Assembly: GCF_006716315.1 (NCBI RefSeq)
Contig: NZ_VFOV01000001.1
Coordinates: 602,501-666,500, forward strand
Origin: Nocardioides albertanoniae
GTDB taxonomy: Bacteria; Actinomycetota; Actinomycetes; Propionibacteriales; Nocardioidaceae
DNA length: 64,000 nt
Reading direction: 5' to 3'
In this document: piece after piece, positions 1-8,448 of the stretch
Numbering within the stretch: position 1 is the stretch's first letter
Layout of the letters: each line of letters opens with the position of its first letter
Translations under genes and position numbers: made by a program
The notes under the pieces: generated by a model
What the model saw: only the letters and a program-made list of their open reading frames with translations
The model's database searches: none
Told to the model about the DNA's origin: nothing

Positions 1-311
1 CGGCCGCGGGGGAGGGCAAGTCGCTCGAGGTGATCGACCTGCGCACGCTCTCGCCGCTCGACATGGCGCCGGTCTTCGAGTCGGTGCGGCGTACGGGGCG
101 GGCGGTCGTCGTCCACGAGGCCCAGGTCAACCTCGGTCTCGGCGCGGAGGTCGCCGCCCGCGTCGCCGAGCAGTGCTTCCACTCGCTGGAGGCGCCGGTG
201 CTCCGTGTCGGCGGGTTCGACACCCCCTACCCGCCGGCACGGGCCGAGGAGTTCTTCCTCCCCGACCTCGACCGTGTGCTGGATGCCGTCGACAGGAGCC
301 TGGCGTGGTGA
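1..311 (+). CDS. bkdB: 2-oxoacid dehydrogenase E1 component, beta subunit (C-terminal part)
   Basis: Only the last ~103 codons are inside the window; the gene begins upstream (reading frame with codons starting at position 3). The visible part matches the transketolase C-terminal domain of pyruvate / branched-chain 2-oxoacid dehydrogenase E1 beta: 'DLRTLSPLD', then 'VVVHEA' and a 'PYPPARAEEFFLP' tail. E1 decarboxylates a 2-oxoacid with thiamine diphosphate and passes the acyl group to the lipoyl arm of E2. Its TGA (309-311) overlaps the GTG of the E2 gene by 4 nt, so the two are translationally coupled. The branched-chain versus pyruvate assignment is inferred from the separate E1 beta layout and cannot be settled from this fragment. 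Confidence 0.85.
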   Translation, partial: AAGEGKSLEVIDLRTLSPLDMAPVFESVRRTGRAVVVHEAQVNLGLGAEVAARVAEQCFHSLEAPVLRVGGFDTPYPPARAEEFFLPDLDRVLDAVDRSLAW

Positions 312-1606
312 ACGAGTTCAAGCTGCCCGACGTCGGCGAGGGCCTGACCGAGGCCGAGATCGTCGAGTGGCACGTCGCCGTCGGCGACGTCATCAAGGTC
401 AACGACCCCGTCTGCGACATCGAGACCGCCAAGTCGGTCGTCGAGCTGCCCTCTCCCTATGCCGGTGTCGTCCAGGAGCTCCTGGTCGAGGTCGGCGACG
501 AGGTCCAGGTCGGCACCCCGATCATCCGCATCGGCGACTCCGTCGAAGCCTCACCCCCTCAGGCCGAAGCGTCACCCCCGCAGGCCGAGAAGTCAGATCT
601 GCAGGTCGAAGCGTCACCGCCAGAGCCGGAGGAGGCCGAAGGGCCGCTCAACCTGGTCGGCTACGGGTCCAAGGAAGACGCAGTCGTACGCCGCACCCGA
701 TCCGTCTCCGCACAGGTCGCGGGCACCACGACGGGCAACGGGGTGCTGGCCAAGCCGAGCGCGCGGAAGCTGGCGCGCGACCTCGACGTCGACCTGGCCA
801 CGGTCACCCCGGAGCGTACGGACGGCGTGATCACCACGGCCGACCTCGGCCGCGCCGGGACCGAGACGACCAGCGGGACCGAGACGACCAGCGGGGCCGG
901 CGAGCGTCGCGAGCCGATCAAGGGCCTGCGCAAGCAGATGGGCCAGGCGATGGTCGACTCGGCGTTCACGCTGCCGCACGTCACCATCTGGACGACGACC
1001 GACGTCACCGCGACCACCGACCTGGTGGGCCGGCTCAAGGCGCGACGCGAGTTCGCCGACGTACGCGTCTCGCCGCTGCTGATCGTGGCGAAGGCGTGCC
1101 TGCTGGCGATGCGGCGCACCCCGATCGTCAACTCCTGGTGGGACGAGGCCGCCCAGGAGATCGTGTTCAAGGACTACGTCAATCTCGGCATCGCCGCGGC
1201 GACGCCGCGCGGGCTGCAGGTGCCGAACGTCAAGGGGGCCGAGCGGATGTCGCTGGCCGAGCTCGGCGGTGCGATCAACGAGCTGACCGATGTCGCGCGC
1301 ACCGGCAAGACCCCGCCTGCCGACCAGGCCGGAGGGACGTTCACGATCACCAACATCGGGCCGTTCGGCATCGACGGCGGCGCGCCCATCATCAACCCGG
1401 GCGAGTCCGCGATCCTCAGCGTCGGTGCGATCAAGCGTCAGCCGTGGGTCGTCGGGGAAGGCGACGACGAACGCATCGAGCCGCGCGACGTCTGCACCGT
1501 CGCGCTCAGCTTCGACCACCGCCACATCGACGGCGAGGCCGGCTCGCGCTATCTCTCCGACGTGGGTGCCGTCCTCTCGGACCCGAGCACCGCTCTGATG
1601 TTCTGA
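308..1606 (+). CDS. bkdC: dihydrolipoamide acyltransferase (E2) of a 2-oxoacid dehydrogenase complex
   Basis: 432 residues. It transfers the acyl group from E1 through lipoyl-lysine to CoA. Domains in order: lipoyl domain (~1-78, motif 'DIETAKSVVE', lipoyl lysine at about K42), a Pro/Glu-rich linker (~79-120), an E3/E1-binding domain (~140-178, 'PSARKLARDLDVD'), a second linker, and the catalytic domain (~205-432) with the active-site 'DHRHIDG' (His404, Asp408). Start chosen at GTG 308 because it gives the standard N-terminus 'VNEFKLPDVGEG' and a GTGA overlap with the E1 beta stop; an in-frame GTG at 305 is the alternative. The first linker is made of four 21-nt repeat units (542-625), and the second linker contains a short 'TETTSG' duplication. 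BkdC is favoured over PdhC by the operon layout, which is an inference. Confidence 0.85.
   Translation: MNEFKLPDVGEGLTEAEIVEWHVAVGDVIKVNDPVCDIETAKSVVELPSPYAGVVQELLVEVGDEVQVGTPIIRIGDSVEASPPQAEASPPQAEKSDLQVEASPPEPEEAEGPLNLVGYGSKEDAVVRRTRSVSAQVAGTTTGNGVLAKPSARKLARDLDVDLATVTPERTDGVITTADLGRAGTETTSGTETTSGAGERREPIKGLRKQMGQAMVDSAFTLPHVTIWTTTDVTATTDLVGRLKARREFADVRVSPLLIVAKACLLAMRRTPIVNSWWDEAAQEIVFKDYVNLGIAAATPRGLQVPNVKGAERMSLAELGGAINELTDVARTGKTPPADQAGGTFTITNIGPFGIDGGAPIINPGESAILSVGAIKRQPWVVGEGDDERIEPRDVCTVALSFDHRHIDGEAGSRYLSDVGAVLSDPSTALMF
542..625 (+). repeat. four tandem 21-nt repeat units inside the E2 linker
   Basis: Units at 542-562, 563-583, 584-604 and 605-625, all in the same orientation and in frame with the E2 gene, encoding heptads such as VEASPPQ, AEASPPQ, AEKSDLQ and VEASPPE. 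The general unit begins GYCGARRMGTCAC and ends YCCTGCAG. The same unit occurs at 7559-7671 and 47987-48141 in unrelated genes. Confidence 0.8.
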
Positions 1607-1668
1607 TGTTCTGAGTCGACATTCGCCGTTCGCTACCCGGAGGGGCATCGATTCTGCAATGATCCTGC

Positions 1669-1688
1669 GGCCCGCGCTGACGCGGGCC
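1669..1688 (+). terminator. GC hairpin downstream of the E2 gene
   Basis: Perfect 8-bp stem GGCCCGCG / CGCGGGCC with a CTGA loop, 62 nt after the E2 stop and 21 nt before the next start. No T-tract follows, so it may end the dehydrogenase operon or be a 5'-UTR hairpin of the next gene. Confidence 0.4.
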
Positions 1689-1709
1689 TGAGATCTTCTG
1701 GAGGCAGGA

Positions 1710-3293
1710 ATGGTGCTCCTCACGGGGCGCACGCTGCTCGCCGGGATCGTCGCGCTGGCCGCCTCGGCGACCATGCTCGCGGCGAGTCCCGCGAGCGCGG
1801 CGACGACTTCGACCGGCGTACGGTGCACGATCGTCGGTACGTCCGGTGGTGATGTCCTGAAGGGCACGTCACGGCGCGACGTCATCTGCGGACGCGGCGG
1901 CAGCGACATCATCTACGCCAGGGGCGGCGACGATCTCATCGATGCCGGATCCGGTGGGGATCACGTCTACGCCGGCTACGGCGCCGACAAGGTGCTCGCC
2001 GGGAGCGGCGAGGACCGGATCCACGGTGGTGGCGGCACGGACAGCCTCTACGGGGGCACCGGCCAGGACCACATCTGGGGTGAGGACGGCGGTGACGTCA
2101 TCTCCGGTGGCGATCACCTCGACGTGATCTCCGGCGGGGCAGGGGCCGACCGCATCTACGGCGGCGCTGCCGGCGACACCATCTATGGCGGCACAGGCGC
2201 AGACGCCGTCTCCGGAGGCACCGGAGCCGACTCGGTCAGCGGAGGCGACGGCAACGACAAGCTCGCGGGCGGCGACGGCAACGACCGGCTCTCCGGCGGC
2301 TACGGCGACGACCGTCTCCACGGGAACGACAACCGCGACACCATCAGCGGCGGCCCGGGCCAGGACCTGCTCTGGGGCGAGAGCAGCAACGACATCCTCA
2401 ACGGCGACAGCGGCAACGACAAGCTCGCGGGCGGATCAGGGGTGGACGAGGTCCACGGCAACGGGGGCACCAACACCTGCTACTACGACGTCTACGACTA
2501 CCTCTACGGCTGCTTCCGCGACACCAAGGCACCGGTGATCGTCTCGGCCTCCCTGTCTCCGACGGCGGTCGACTCGGACTCTGGCGACACGTTGGTCCGG
2601 GTGCGGGTTCACGTGAAAGACGACCTTCGCGTCTCCCGGGTTCAGGGATGGGTCACCGGCCTCGCCGACGACAACCCGGCGCAGCTCTACACCAGCTTCA
2701 TGCCGATGGTCTCCGGTGGTATCCGCGACGGCTGGTGGCAGGGCTACGTCACCGTGCCCCGGTGGACACCCGGCGGCAAGCTCTCCCTCCAGGCCATCGC
2801 GTCGGACACCGCCGGCCGTGAGACCGAGAAGGTCGCCGCCTCGATGCAGGTGACCAGCACCAACCCGGACGAGGCGCCGCCGGTGGTGCGGCTCAAGAGC
2901 CTGAGCGCGACGTCCGTCGACGTACGCACCGGTGCGAAGACCATCAAGGCGGTGCTGACGGTGACCGACCGGATCGGGGTGACCGAGATGAACGGGTTGG
3001 ACTCCCTGAGCGTGTGCTTCGGCCGCACGATGCACGGCGACTTCATCTGTGGGGCCGACCCGGTGCGTACGGCCGGCACCATCTATGCCGGTGAGTGGAC
3101 GGTGAGCCTGACGGTCCCGAAGGGCACCCCGACCGGGGCGTACGACCTCCAGGTCTATGCGGCAGACCGCATCTCGGTCACCGAGGACTACTACGGCCCG
3201 CACCTCTACCAGGAGTGGGTCGACACCTATCCGAGCTCGGTGCGGCCGGAGCAGGAGCTGCCGGGCGCGACCTTCAAGGTCACCGGGTCCTGA
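1710..3293 (+). CDS. secreted RTX-like calcium-binding repeat protein
   Basis: 527 residues. An N-terminal signal peptide (hydrophobic segment ~10-25, 'ASPASA' cleavage region near residue 30) is followed by about 12-14 degenerate nonapeptides of the GGxGxDxxx type (~47-265: 'GGSDIIYARGGDDLID', 'GGDGNDKLAGG'), the calcium-binding beta-roll of hemolysin-type proteins. The C-terminal half (~275-527) looks like two beta-sandwich modules, each opening with a 'VxxxSLSxTxVD(S/V)' type strand. The ATG at 1710 is preceded by a GGAGG Shine-Dalgarno at ~1700. No catalytic domain is visible, so it is probably a structural or adhesive extracellular protein whose beta-roll folds when it meets calcium outside the cell. 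Function inferred from the repeat family only. Confidence 0.75.
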   Translation: MVLLTGRTLLAGIVALAASATMLAASPASAATTSTGVRCTIVGTSGGDVLKGTSRRDVICGRGGSDIIYARGGDDLIDAGSGGDHVYAGYGADKVLAGSGEDRIHGGGGTDSLYGGTGQDHIWGEDGGDVISGGDHLDVISGGAGADRIYGGAAGDTIYGGTGADAVSGGTGADSVSGGDGNDKLAGGDGNDRLSGGYGDDRLHGNDNRDTISGGPGQDLLWGESSNDILNGDSGNDKLAGGSGVDEVHGNGGTNTCYYDVYDYLYGCFRDTKAPVIVSASLSPTAVDSDSGDTLVRVRVHVKDDLRVSRVQGWVTGLADDNPAQLYTSFMPMVSGGIRDGWWQGYVTVPRWTPGGKLSLQAIASDTAGRETEKVAASMQVTSTNPDEAPPVVRLKSLSATSVDVRTGAKTIKAVLTVTDRIGVTEMNGLDSLSVCFGRTMHGDFICGADPVRTAGTIYAGEWTVSLTVPKGTPTGAYDLQVYAADRISVTEDYYGPHLYQEWVDTYPSSVRPEQELPGATFKVTGS

Positions 3294-3306
3294 CGGCAGA
3301 GGCTGG

Positions 3307-3351
3307 ACGTGGGAGCTCCGGAGTCACCGAGTGACTCCGGAGCTCCCACGT
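3307..3351. terminator. bidirectional hairpin terminator, 21-bp perfect stem
   Basis: Perfect inverted repeat: arms 3307-3327 and 3331-3351 with a 3-nt loop CGA. It lies between convergent genes (RTX-like protein ending at 3293, ABC permease ending at 3358). No clear T-tract, as is common in high-GC actinobacteria. Confidence 0.75.
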
Positions 3352-3357
3352 GCCACG

Positions 3358-5010
3358 TCACCCGTGGATGTCTCTGCGCCGGAAGCCGACCAGGGCTGCC
3401 AGGAGCAGCGCCACGGCCACTCCGAGCAGGCCGAGGGTGTGGCTGGCGGGCATGGTCTCCGAGAGGGTGTTCTTGACCCACCAGAACGGTGAGATGCCAC
3501 GCAGCCAGTCGGGCAGGTCGAGCATGTCGGCGAACATCAGCACCAGGAACATCCAGCCGAACAGCGCCCAGGCGGCCCCGGAAGCCCGCGGGACCCAGGA
3601 GTAGACGGCCACCGTGAACCCGAGCACGACCAGGATGGCGGGGGCGTACGCCAGCGCCAGACCGGTGAAGTCACCGAACGTGATCGAGTCGAGGCCCGCG
3701 GCGAAGCCGCCGAGCGCCATCGCCCAGATGCCGCTGAAGAGGACCACCATCGAGCCGATGGCGACCACCAGCAGGTTGGCGAGCAGCCATCGGGTGCGCG
3801 CCACCGGCTTCGCGAGCACCAGCGCCGCCCGGGTGGCATCCTCCTCGGCCTTCGCACGCAGCATCATCACGACGGCGAAAGCGCCGGCGCCGAGAGCCGA
3901 ATAGGCCGCGATGAACGCCGCGAAGACCTTCACCATCTCGTCGCCCGAGCCCTTGAGCAGCTGGTCGTAGAGCGGGTTGTCGCCCACGGCCTCGAGCATG
4001 TTGGGCACCTCGGTCAGGATCGTGCCGGTGGCGAACCACATCAGCGCGAGCCCCACCGCGGTCCAGGCGAGGGCGCTCCACTGCCGCACCCAGGCGAGGG
4101 AGACCGGGCCGTTCAGGTAGGCCGGGGCGTCGGCCCGCCCGCTGCGCACCTTCACCATCCCGGCGCCGAAGTCGCGGTGGGAGCCGAGGACGGCGGCGAC
4201 CACGAGCAGCGCCAGCGCGACGACCACGGCGATGCCGAGCGGCCAGATCCGGGTGTCGACGAAGACGCGGGTCTGGTGCACCCAGGCGATGGGGGAGAGC
4301 CACGACAGCGCGCTGCCGTGCGGCTCCTGGATGTCGCCGATGACGCGGGCGACGTAGGTGACGCCGAGCACGCCGAAGGCCATGCCCAGCGCCCCGCCGC
4401 TGCTCTCCGAGACCTGCGAGGTGACCAGCGCGACCGCTCCGTAGACCAGTGCCGCGAGCGCGATCCCGAAGGCCATCACCGCCGAGTCGACCGGGTCGAG
4501 CCCGACGCCCACCAGCGCGAGGGTGCTGGCGGTTGCGACGAGCGCGTTGGTCAGGAGCACCTCGACGATGACCGCGACCGACGGCGCGTGCCGCCCGAGG
4601 ACGCCGGCGCGCATCAGCTCGGAGCGGCCGGACTCCTCCTCGGCGCGGGTGTGCCGTACGACCTGCAGGATCGTCATCGCCGCCAGCGCGATCGTCACCC
4701 AGAGGATGAGCTCGTTGGCCGCCGCGGGCCCGCGACGGTAGTCGTCGAGGCCGTATCCGGGACCGCCCATGGCGATCATCGCGGGGCTGCTCAGCGTCGC
4801 CGCCCGGCCCGCCCGCGCCTGCGGGTCGTCGTCGAGCACGGCGTACTCACCGCCCGGCGCGAGCGAGGCGAGGTAGAGCAGCGCGATCACGACGGTCCAC
4901 ACCGCGATCCGGATCCGGTCGCGCCGGAGCATGAACCAGATCAGGTGGCCGCTGCCCGTGAAGTCCGCGAGGGCCGTACGCCGCGGTGCGACCGTTGCCA
5001 CCGCACTCAT
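3358..5010 (-). CDS. ABC-2 type exporter, membrane permease subunit
   Basis: 550 residues with about 12 hydrophobic segments in two related halves, the architecture of the 'exporter of polyketide antibiotics' type ABC-2 permeases. It starts at ATG 5010, and the upstream ATPase stop (TCA on the plus strand at 5007-5009) overlaps it as ATGA, so it is translated together with the ATPase. It forms the membrane channel of a two-gene exporter for a hydrophobic compound or drug; the substrate cannot be read from sequence. The TetR gene heading the same operon suggests induction by the exported compound. Confidence 0.8.
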   Translation of the reverse strand: MSAVATVAPRRTALADFTGSGHLIWFMLRRDRIRIAVWTVVIALLYLASLAPGGEYAVLDDDPQARAGRAATLSSPAMIAMGGPGYGLDDYRRGPAAANELILWVTIALAAMTILQVVRHTRAEEESGRSELMRAGVLGRHAPSVAVIVEVLLTNALVATASTLALVGVGLDPVDSAVMAFGIALAALVYGAVALVTSQVSESSGGALGMAFGVLGVTYVARVIGDIQEPHGSALSWLSPIAWVHQTRVFVDTRIWPLGIAVVVALALLVVAAVLGSHRDFGAGMVKVRSGRADAPAYLNGPVSLAWVRQWSALAWTAVGLALMWFATGTILTEVPNMLEAVGDNPLYDQLLKGSGDEMVKVFAAFIAAYSALGAGAFAVVMMLRAKAEEDATRAALVLAKPVARTRWLLANLLVVAIGSMVVLFSGIWAMALGGFAAGLDSITFGDFTGLALAYAPAILVVLGFTVAVYSWVPRASGAAWALFGWMFLVLMFADMLDLPDWLRGISPFWWVKNTLSETMPASHTLGLLGVAVALLLAALVGFRRRDIHG

Positions 5011-5960
5011 CGCTTGCTCTCCTCGAGGTCGGCGGCCGGCTCGATGACGTCGCCGTAGTGGCGCATGAAGAGCTCCTCGAGCGAGGGCGGGGTGATGGTG
5101 AGGCCGTGGACGTCGAGGTCGGTCAGGGTCTTCATGACCTCGCCGACCGCGCTGTTGTCCACGTCGAAAGCGACCCGGGTGCCGGCGCCGTTCTTGCTGG
5201 TCACCAGGTCGTTGACGGCCTGCAGGCCGCTCAGCGCGGCGGGGTCGCCGCCGACGGTGGCGACGACGGAGGAGCGGGTCAGGTGGCGCAGCTCGTCGAG
5301 CGTGCCGGACTCGACGGCGACGCCGGCACGGATGATCGTGACGGTGTCGCAGACCTTCTCGACCTCGCTGAGGATGTGGCTGGAGAGCAGCACGGAGGAG
5401 CCCGCCGCCTTCGCCTCTCGGGCGTACTCGGTGAAGACCGCCTCCATCAGCGGGTCGAGGCCGGAGGTCGGCTCGTCGAAGATGTAGAGGTCGGACTCGT
5501 CGAGGAAGGCAGCGACCAGGGCGACCTTCTGCCGGTTGCCCTTGGAGTAGGTGCGCGCCTTCTTGGTCGGGTCGAGGTCGAACCGCTCCAGCAGCTCGGC
5601 CTTGCGGGCCTTGCGACGCGTCTTGTCACCCGTGGGCTTGAGCCGGGTGAGGTAGTCGATGCACTCGCCACCGGACAGGTTGGGCCACAGGTTGACGTCA
5701 CCGGGGACGTACGAGATCCGCTTGTGCAGCGCGACCGCGTCACGCCAGACGTCGCCGCCGAAGAGGCGAGCGGTGCCGGCGTCGGCGCGCAGCAGGCCGA
5801 GCAGGATCTTGATGGTGGTCGACTTGCCGGCGCCGTTGGGGCCGAGGAAGCCGGCCACCTGGCCGGGCTGGACGGTCAGGTCGAGGCCGTCGAGGGCCTT
5901 GAACGAACCGAAGGACTTGTGCAGACCCGCGATCTCGACCGCGGGGATGTTGTCGGACAT
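5007..5960 (-). CDS. ABC-2 type exporter, ATP-binding subunit
   Basis: 317 residues. Walker A 'GPNGAGKST' at residues 40-48, Walker B 'LYIFDEPTSGLDP', and a signature helix 'YSKGNRQKV' in place of the standard LSGGQ, a variant usual in the DrrA/CcmA-like drug exporter ATPases. The ~100-residue C-terminal extension after the nucleotide-binding domain also fits the DrrA type. It energises export by the permease encoded immediately downstream (4-nt overlap). It is 70 nt downstream of the TetR gene on the same strand and probably belongs to the same transcript. Confidence 0.9.
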   Translation of the reverse strand: MSDNIPAVEIAGLHKSFGSFKALDGLDLTVQPGQVAGFLGPNGAGKSTTIKILLGLLRADAGTARLFGGDVWRDAVALHKRISYVPGDVNLWPNLSGGECIDYLTRLKPTGDKTRRKARKAELLERFDLDPTKKARTYSKGNRQKVALVAAFLDESDLYIFDEPTSGLDPLMEAVFTEYAREAKAAGSSVLLSSHILSEVEKVCDTVTIIRAGVAVESGTLDELRHLTRSSVVATVGGDPAALSGLQAVNDLVTSKNGAGTRVAFDVDNSAVGEVMKTLTDLDVHGLTITPPSLEELFMRHYGDVIEPAADLEESKR

Positions 5961-6030
5961 GAGAGCTCTCTTCCACGTTTGGGGATCAGGAGGACGTACG
6001 CCGACGGGGCTGGTCGTGATTCAGCTGTGC

Positions 6031-6702
6031 TCAATCGACCGAGGGCTCCGTCGGGGCCTCCTGCGGCGGGTCCGGGACGTAGAGCAGGTATTCGTCGAGC
6101 ATGCGCCGGGTGGTGAAGACGCCTTGGGTGTAGAGCTCGATCATCGGGAGGTAGCTCGTCTCCAAGAAGCTGCGCACCATGCCGCTGATGTCGCTGGGAT
6201 CCTTGGGCGGGTTGAGGGTGAGCTCGAGCATGAGCGAGCCGAGGGCGGAGAGGACCAGGTAGCGGGACCTGGCCGTCTCGTCGCGGCTGGGTTTGATCAG
6301 GCCGGCCTCGACGCCGTGCTTGGTGTAGCCGACCGCGTCATCGATCATCTGCTCGATGAAGGTGCGACCGACCGGGCCACCGTCCTGCAGCGAGCGGAGC
6401 ACGTAGCCGAGCATCGGTGCGTACTCGTCGGCGGCGGCGAACCGGTGCAGGATGCCCTGCCCGGAAGCCACCTCGTCGATCGTCGCGTTCTTCGTCGCCC
6501 GGATCTCGGCGAGCACCTGCTCGTCGCACTCGGCGTGGAGTTCGTCCTTGGAGCCGAAGTGGTGGATCACCAGCGCGGGGCTGACCCCGGCGTCGGTCGC
6601 GATCGACCGCACCGAGGCGCCGAACCCGTCCCGAGCGAACCGCAGCACCGCCGCGTCGCGGATCCGTTCGCGGGTGGTCGGGTCGGGCTGGGTTGAACGC
6701 AT
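6031..6702 (-). CDS. TetR family repressor of the adjacent ABC exporter
   Basis: 223 residues. N-terminal TetR helix-turn-helix: 'IRDAAVLRFARDGFGASVRSIA' region, then 'GVSPALVIHHFGSKDEL' as recognition helix and tail. The C-terminal ~170 residues form the ligand-binding/dimer domain with no assignable ligand. An upstream TTG at 6726 is open, but ATG 6702 is preferred because it gives the usual TetR N-terminal length and leaves the 6693-6726 palindrome mostly upstream of the coding sequence. It is first in a TetR-ATPase-permease operon, so it probably autorepresses and controls export. Confidence 0.8.
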   Translation of the reverse strand: MRSTQPDPTTRERIRDAAVLRFARDGFGASVRSIATDAGVSPALVIHHFGSKDELHAECDEQVLAEIRATKNATIDEVASGQGILHRFAAADEYAPMLGYVLRSLQDGGPVGRTFIEQMIDDAVGYTKHGVEAGLIKPSRDETARSRYLVLSALGSLMLELTLNPPKDPSDISGMVRSFLETSYLPMIELYTQGVFTTRRMLDEYLLYVPDPPQEAPTEPSVD

Positions 6703-6726
6703 GTTTAATGCTAAACACGTGTTCAA
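6693..6726. promoter_or_regulatory. palindromic operator at the TetR start
   Basis: Imperfect inverted repeat: TTGAACGCATGTTTA (6693-6707), 4-nt spacer, TAAACACGTGTTCAA (6712-6726); 12 of 15 positions pair. It overlaps the start of the TetR gene, so it is the natural autoregulatory site. Confidence 0.6.
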
Positions 6727-6804
6727 TCGAAACGCAAGAGGTGAGTGGGTCCGGGCGCGGCAGAATCCCGCCGTGGCGGGAAGATCAGGCCTGGTGGCGC
6801 AGAA

Positions 6805-8343
6805 TCAGCCGGCGTAGCGCGCGGCTCGCGCTGTCGGGTCTCCGGGTCCGGCGGCCAGCAGCGCCAGCAGCTCGTCCTCGAGGGCCTCGCCGACGCGGCG
6901 GCAGAACGCCTCGAGCTCGTCGGCGGCGTCAGGAGTCTCGGGGACGATGCGGTCGACGACCCCGATCTGCTGGAGGTTGACCGCCAGCACCTGCTGGGCC
7001 TCGGCCATCTCGGCGGCGTGATCGGCGTTGCCGTGGACGATCGCCGAGGCGCCTTCCGGCGGCAGCGGAGAGAGCCAGGCGTGCTGTGCCGCGACCACCC
7101 GGTCGGCGGGGAGGAACGCGAGCGCGCCGCCGCCGTTGCCCTCGCCGAGCATCAGGCTGAGCGTGGGGGTCTCGAGGTTGACGAGCGCTCCCAACGTACG
7201 CGCGATCTCGCCGGCGATCCCGCCGTTCTCCGCCTCCGCGGACAGTGCTGCGCCGGGGGTGTCGATGACGGTGACGACGGGGAGCCCGAGCCCGGCGGCG
7301 AGCTTCATGCCGCGCTGTGCCTCGCGCAGACCTTCGGGGCCGAGCGGTTGATGGGCCTGCTCGCGGCGGTCCTGGGCGAGCACGAGACACGGGGCCGACC
7401 CGAACCGTGCCAGCGCGATGATCAGGCCCGGGTCGCGCTCGCCCTGCCCGGTGCCGTTGAGGGGTACGACGTCGGACGCCGCGATCCGTAGCAGCGCCCG
7501 CGCTCCGGGCCGGTCGATGCGCCGGGAGCGAGTGATCGCATCCCAGGTGTCGACCTCCGCCGAGGCGTCACTTCTGCAGGACGAGTCGTCAGCAGGTGAC
7601 CCCTCGGCCTGCAGGGGCGACTTCTCGACCGGCGTACGTGACTCCTCGGCCTGCAGGGGTGACTTCTCGGCTGGGCGGAGGTCGAGGATGGCGAGCACGC
7701 GGTCGACGAGGCCGGCGAGCTCGTCGGGAGGTACGACGCCGTCGACGAGGCCGTGGGCGAAGAGGTTCTCCGATACCTGTACGCCCGACGGGAAGGGTCG
7801 CCCGTTGAGCACCTCGTAGACCTTGGGGCCCAGGAAGCCCAGCAGCGCCTCGGGCTCGGCGACGGTGACGTGTCCCAACGATCCCCACGAGGCCATCACC
7901 CCGCCGGTGGTGGGGTGGCGCAGGTAGACGAGGTAGGGGAGCCCGGCTTCCTTGTGGCGGGTGACGGCCTCGGCGATGCGCACCATCTGCACGAACGCCG
8001 GCGTGCCTTCCTGCATCCGGGTGCCGCCCGAGGCCGGCCCGGCCATCAGTGGGAGCCCCTCGGCGGTGGCCCGCTCGATGGCCGCGATCAGCCGATCGGC
8101 CGAGGCGCGACCGATCGACCCGGCCAGGAACTTGAACTCGGAGAGCACCACGGCCACCCGCCGACCGGCGATGCGGGCCTCCCCGGTCGCCACCGACTCG
8201 TCCGTGCCCGCGCGCTCGCGCGCGCGAGCCAGGTCGGCGGCGTACGCCTCGGAGATGTCGCCGTAGGAGGGTGCGGTGTCCCACGGGCTCCAGGTGCCCG
8301 GGTCGAGGACGAGGTCGATCAGCTCAGCGGAGGTCAGGCCCAT
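6805..8343 (-). CDS. fused acetyl/acyl-CoA carboxylase carboxyltransferase (beta-alpha in one chain)
   Basis: 512 residues. The N-terminal half (~1-225) is AccD-like crotonase fold ('GGTRMQEGTPAFVQM', 'TTGGVMASWGSLGH', 'LGFLGPKVYEVLNG') and the C-terminal half (~265-512) is AccA-like ('VIDTPGAALSAEAENGGIA', 'GEGNGGGALAF'). It transfers the carboxyl group from carboxybiotin to an acyl-CoA, giving malonyl-CoA if the substrate is acetyl-CoA. The zinc ribbon of the E. coli AccD N-terminus is absent. Start chosen at ATG 8343 ('MGLTSAELID'); the open frame runs further upstream but would overlap the divergent monooxygenase. The linker between the halves is built from the 21-nt repeat units at 7559-7671. 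No biotin carboxylase or BCCP gene lies nearby. Confidence 0.8.
   Translation of the reverse strand: MGLTSAELIDLVLDPGTWSPWDTAPSYGDISEAYAADLARARERAGTDESVATGEARIAGRRVAVVLSEFKFLAGSIGRASADRLIAAIERATAEGLPLMAGPASGGTRMQEGTPAFVQMVRIAEAVTRHKEAGLPYLVYLRHPTTGGVMASWGSLGHVTVAEPEALLGFLGPKVYEVLNGRPFPSGVQVSENLFAHGLVDGVVPPDELAGLVDRVLAILDLRPAEKSPLQAEESRTPVEKSPLQAEGSPADDSSCRSDASAEVDTWDAITRSRRIDRPGARALLRIAASDVVPLNGTGQGERDPGLIIALARFGSAPCLVLAQDRREQAHQPLGPEGLREAQRGMKLAAGLGLPVVTVIDTPGAALSAEAENGGIAGEIARTLGALVNLETPTLSLMLGEGNGGGALAFLPADRVVAAQHAWLSPLPPEGASAIVHGNADHAAEMAEAQQVLAVNLQQIGVVDRIVPETPDAADELEAFCRRVGEALEDELLALLAAGPGDPTARAARYAG
7559..7671 (-). repeat. 21-nt repeat array with head-to-head junction in the carboxyltransferase linker
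   Basis: Four contiguous units read on the minus strand (7651-7671, 7630-7650, 7609-7629, 7588-7608), encoding AEKSPLQ, AEESRTP, VEKSPLQ and AEGSPAD. A unit in the opposite orientation follows at 7559-7579. At the junction GTCA-GCAGG-TGAC forms a short palindrome flanked by matching half-units, so the array can fold as a hairpin. It stays in frame throughout. Confidence 0.8.
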
Positions 8344-8448
8344 GGATCGGACGATACCTACGGATTGGACCACTGGCCGGACCTGTCCGGGGGAGCCGCC
8401 AGTAGACGATAGTCTATTAATTAAGTCAACAATATTTAGGAGTCTGGA

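Noticed and set aside
614..1912. Minus-strand 432-codon frame over the E2 gene
   Set aside because: Shadow frame; E2 on the plus strand has clear lipoyl and catalytic motifs.
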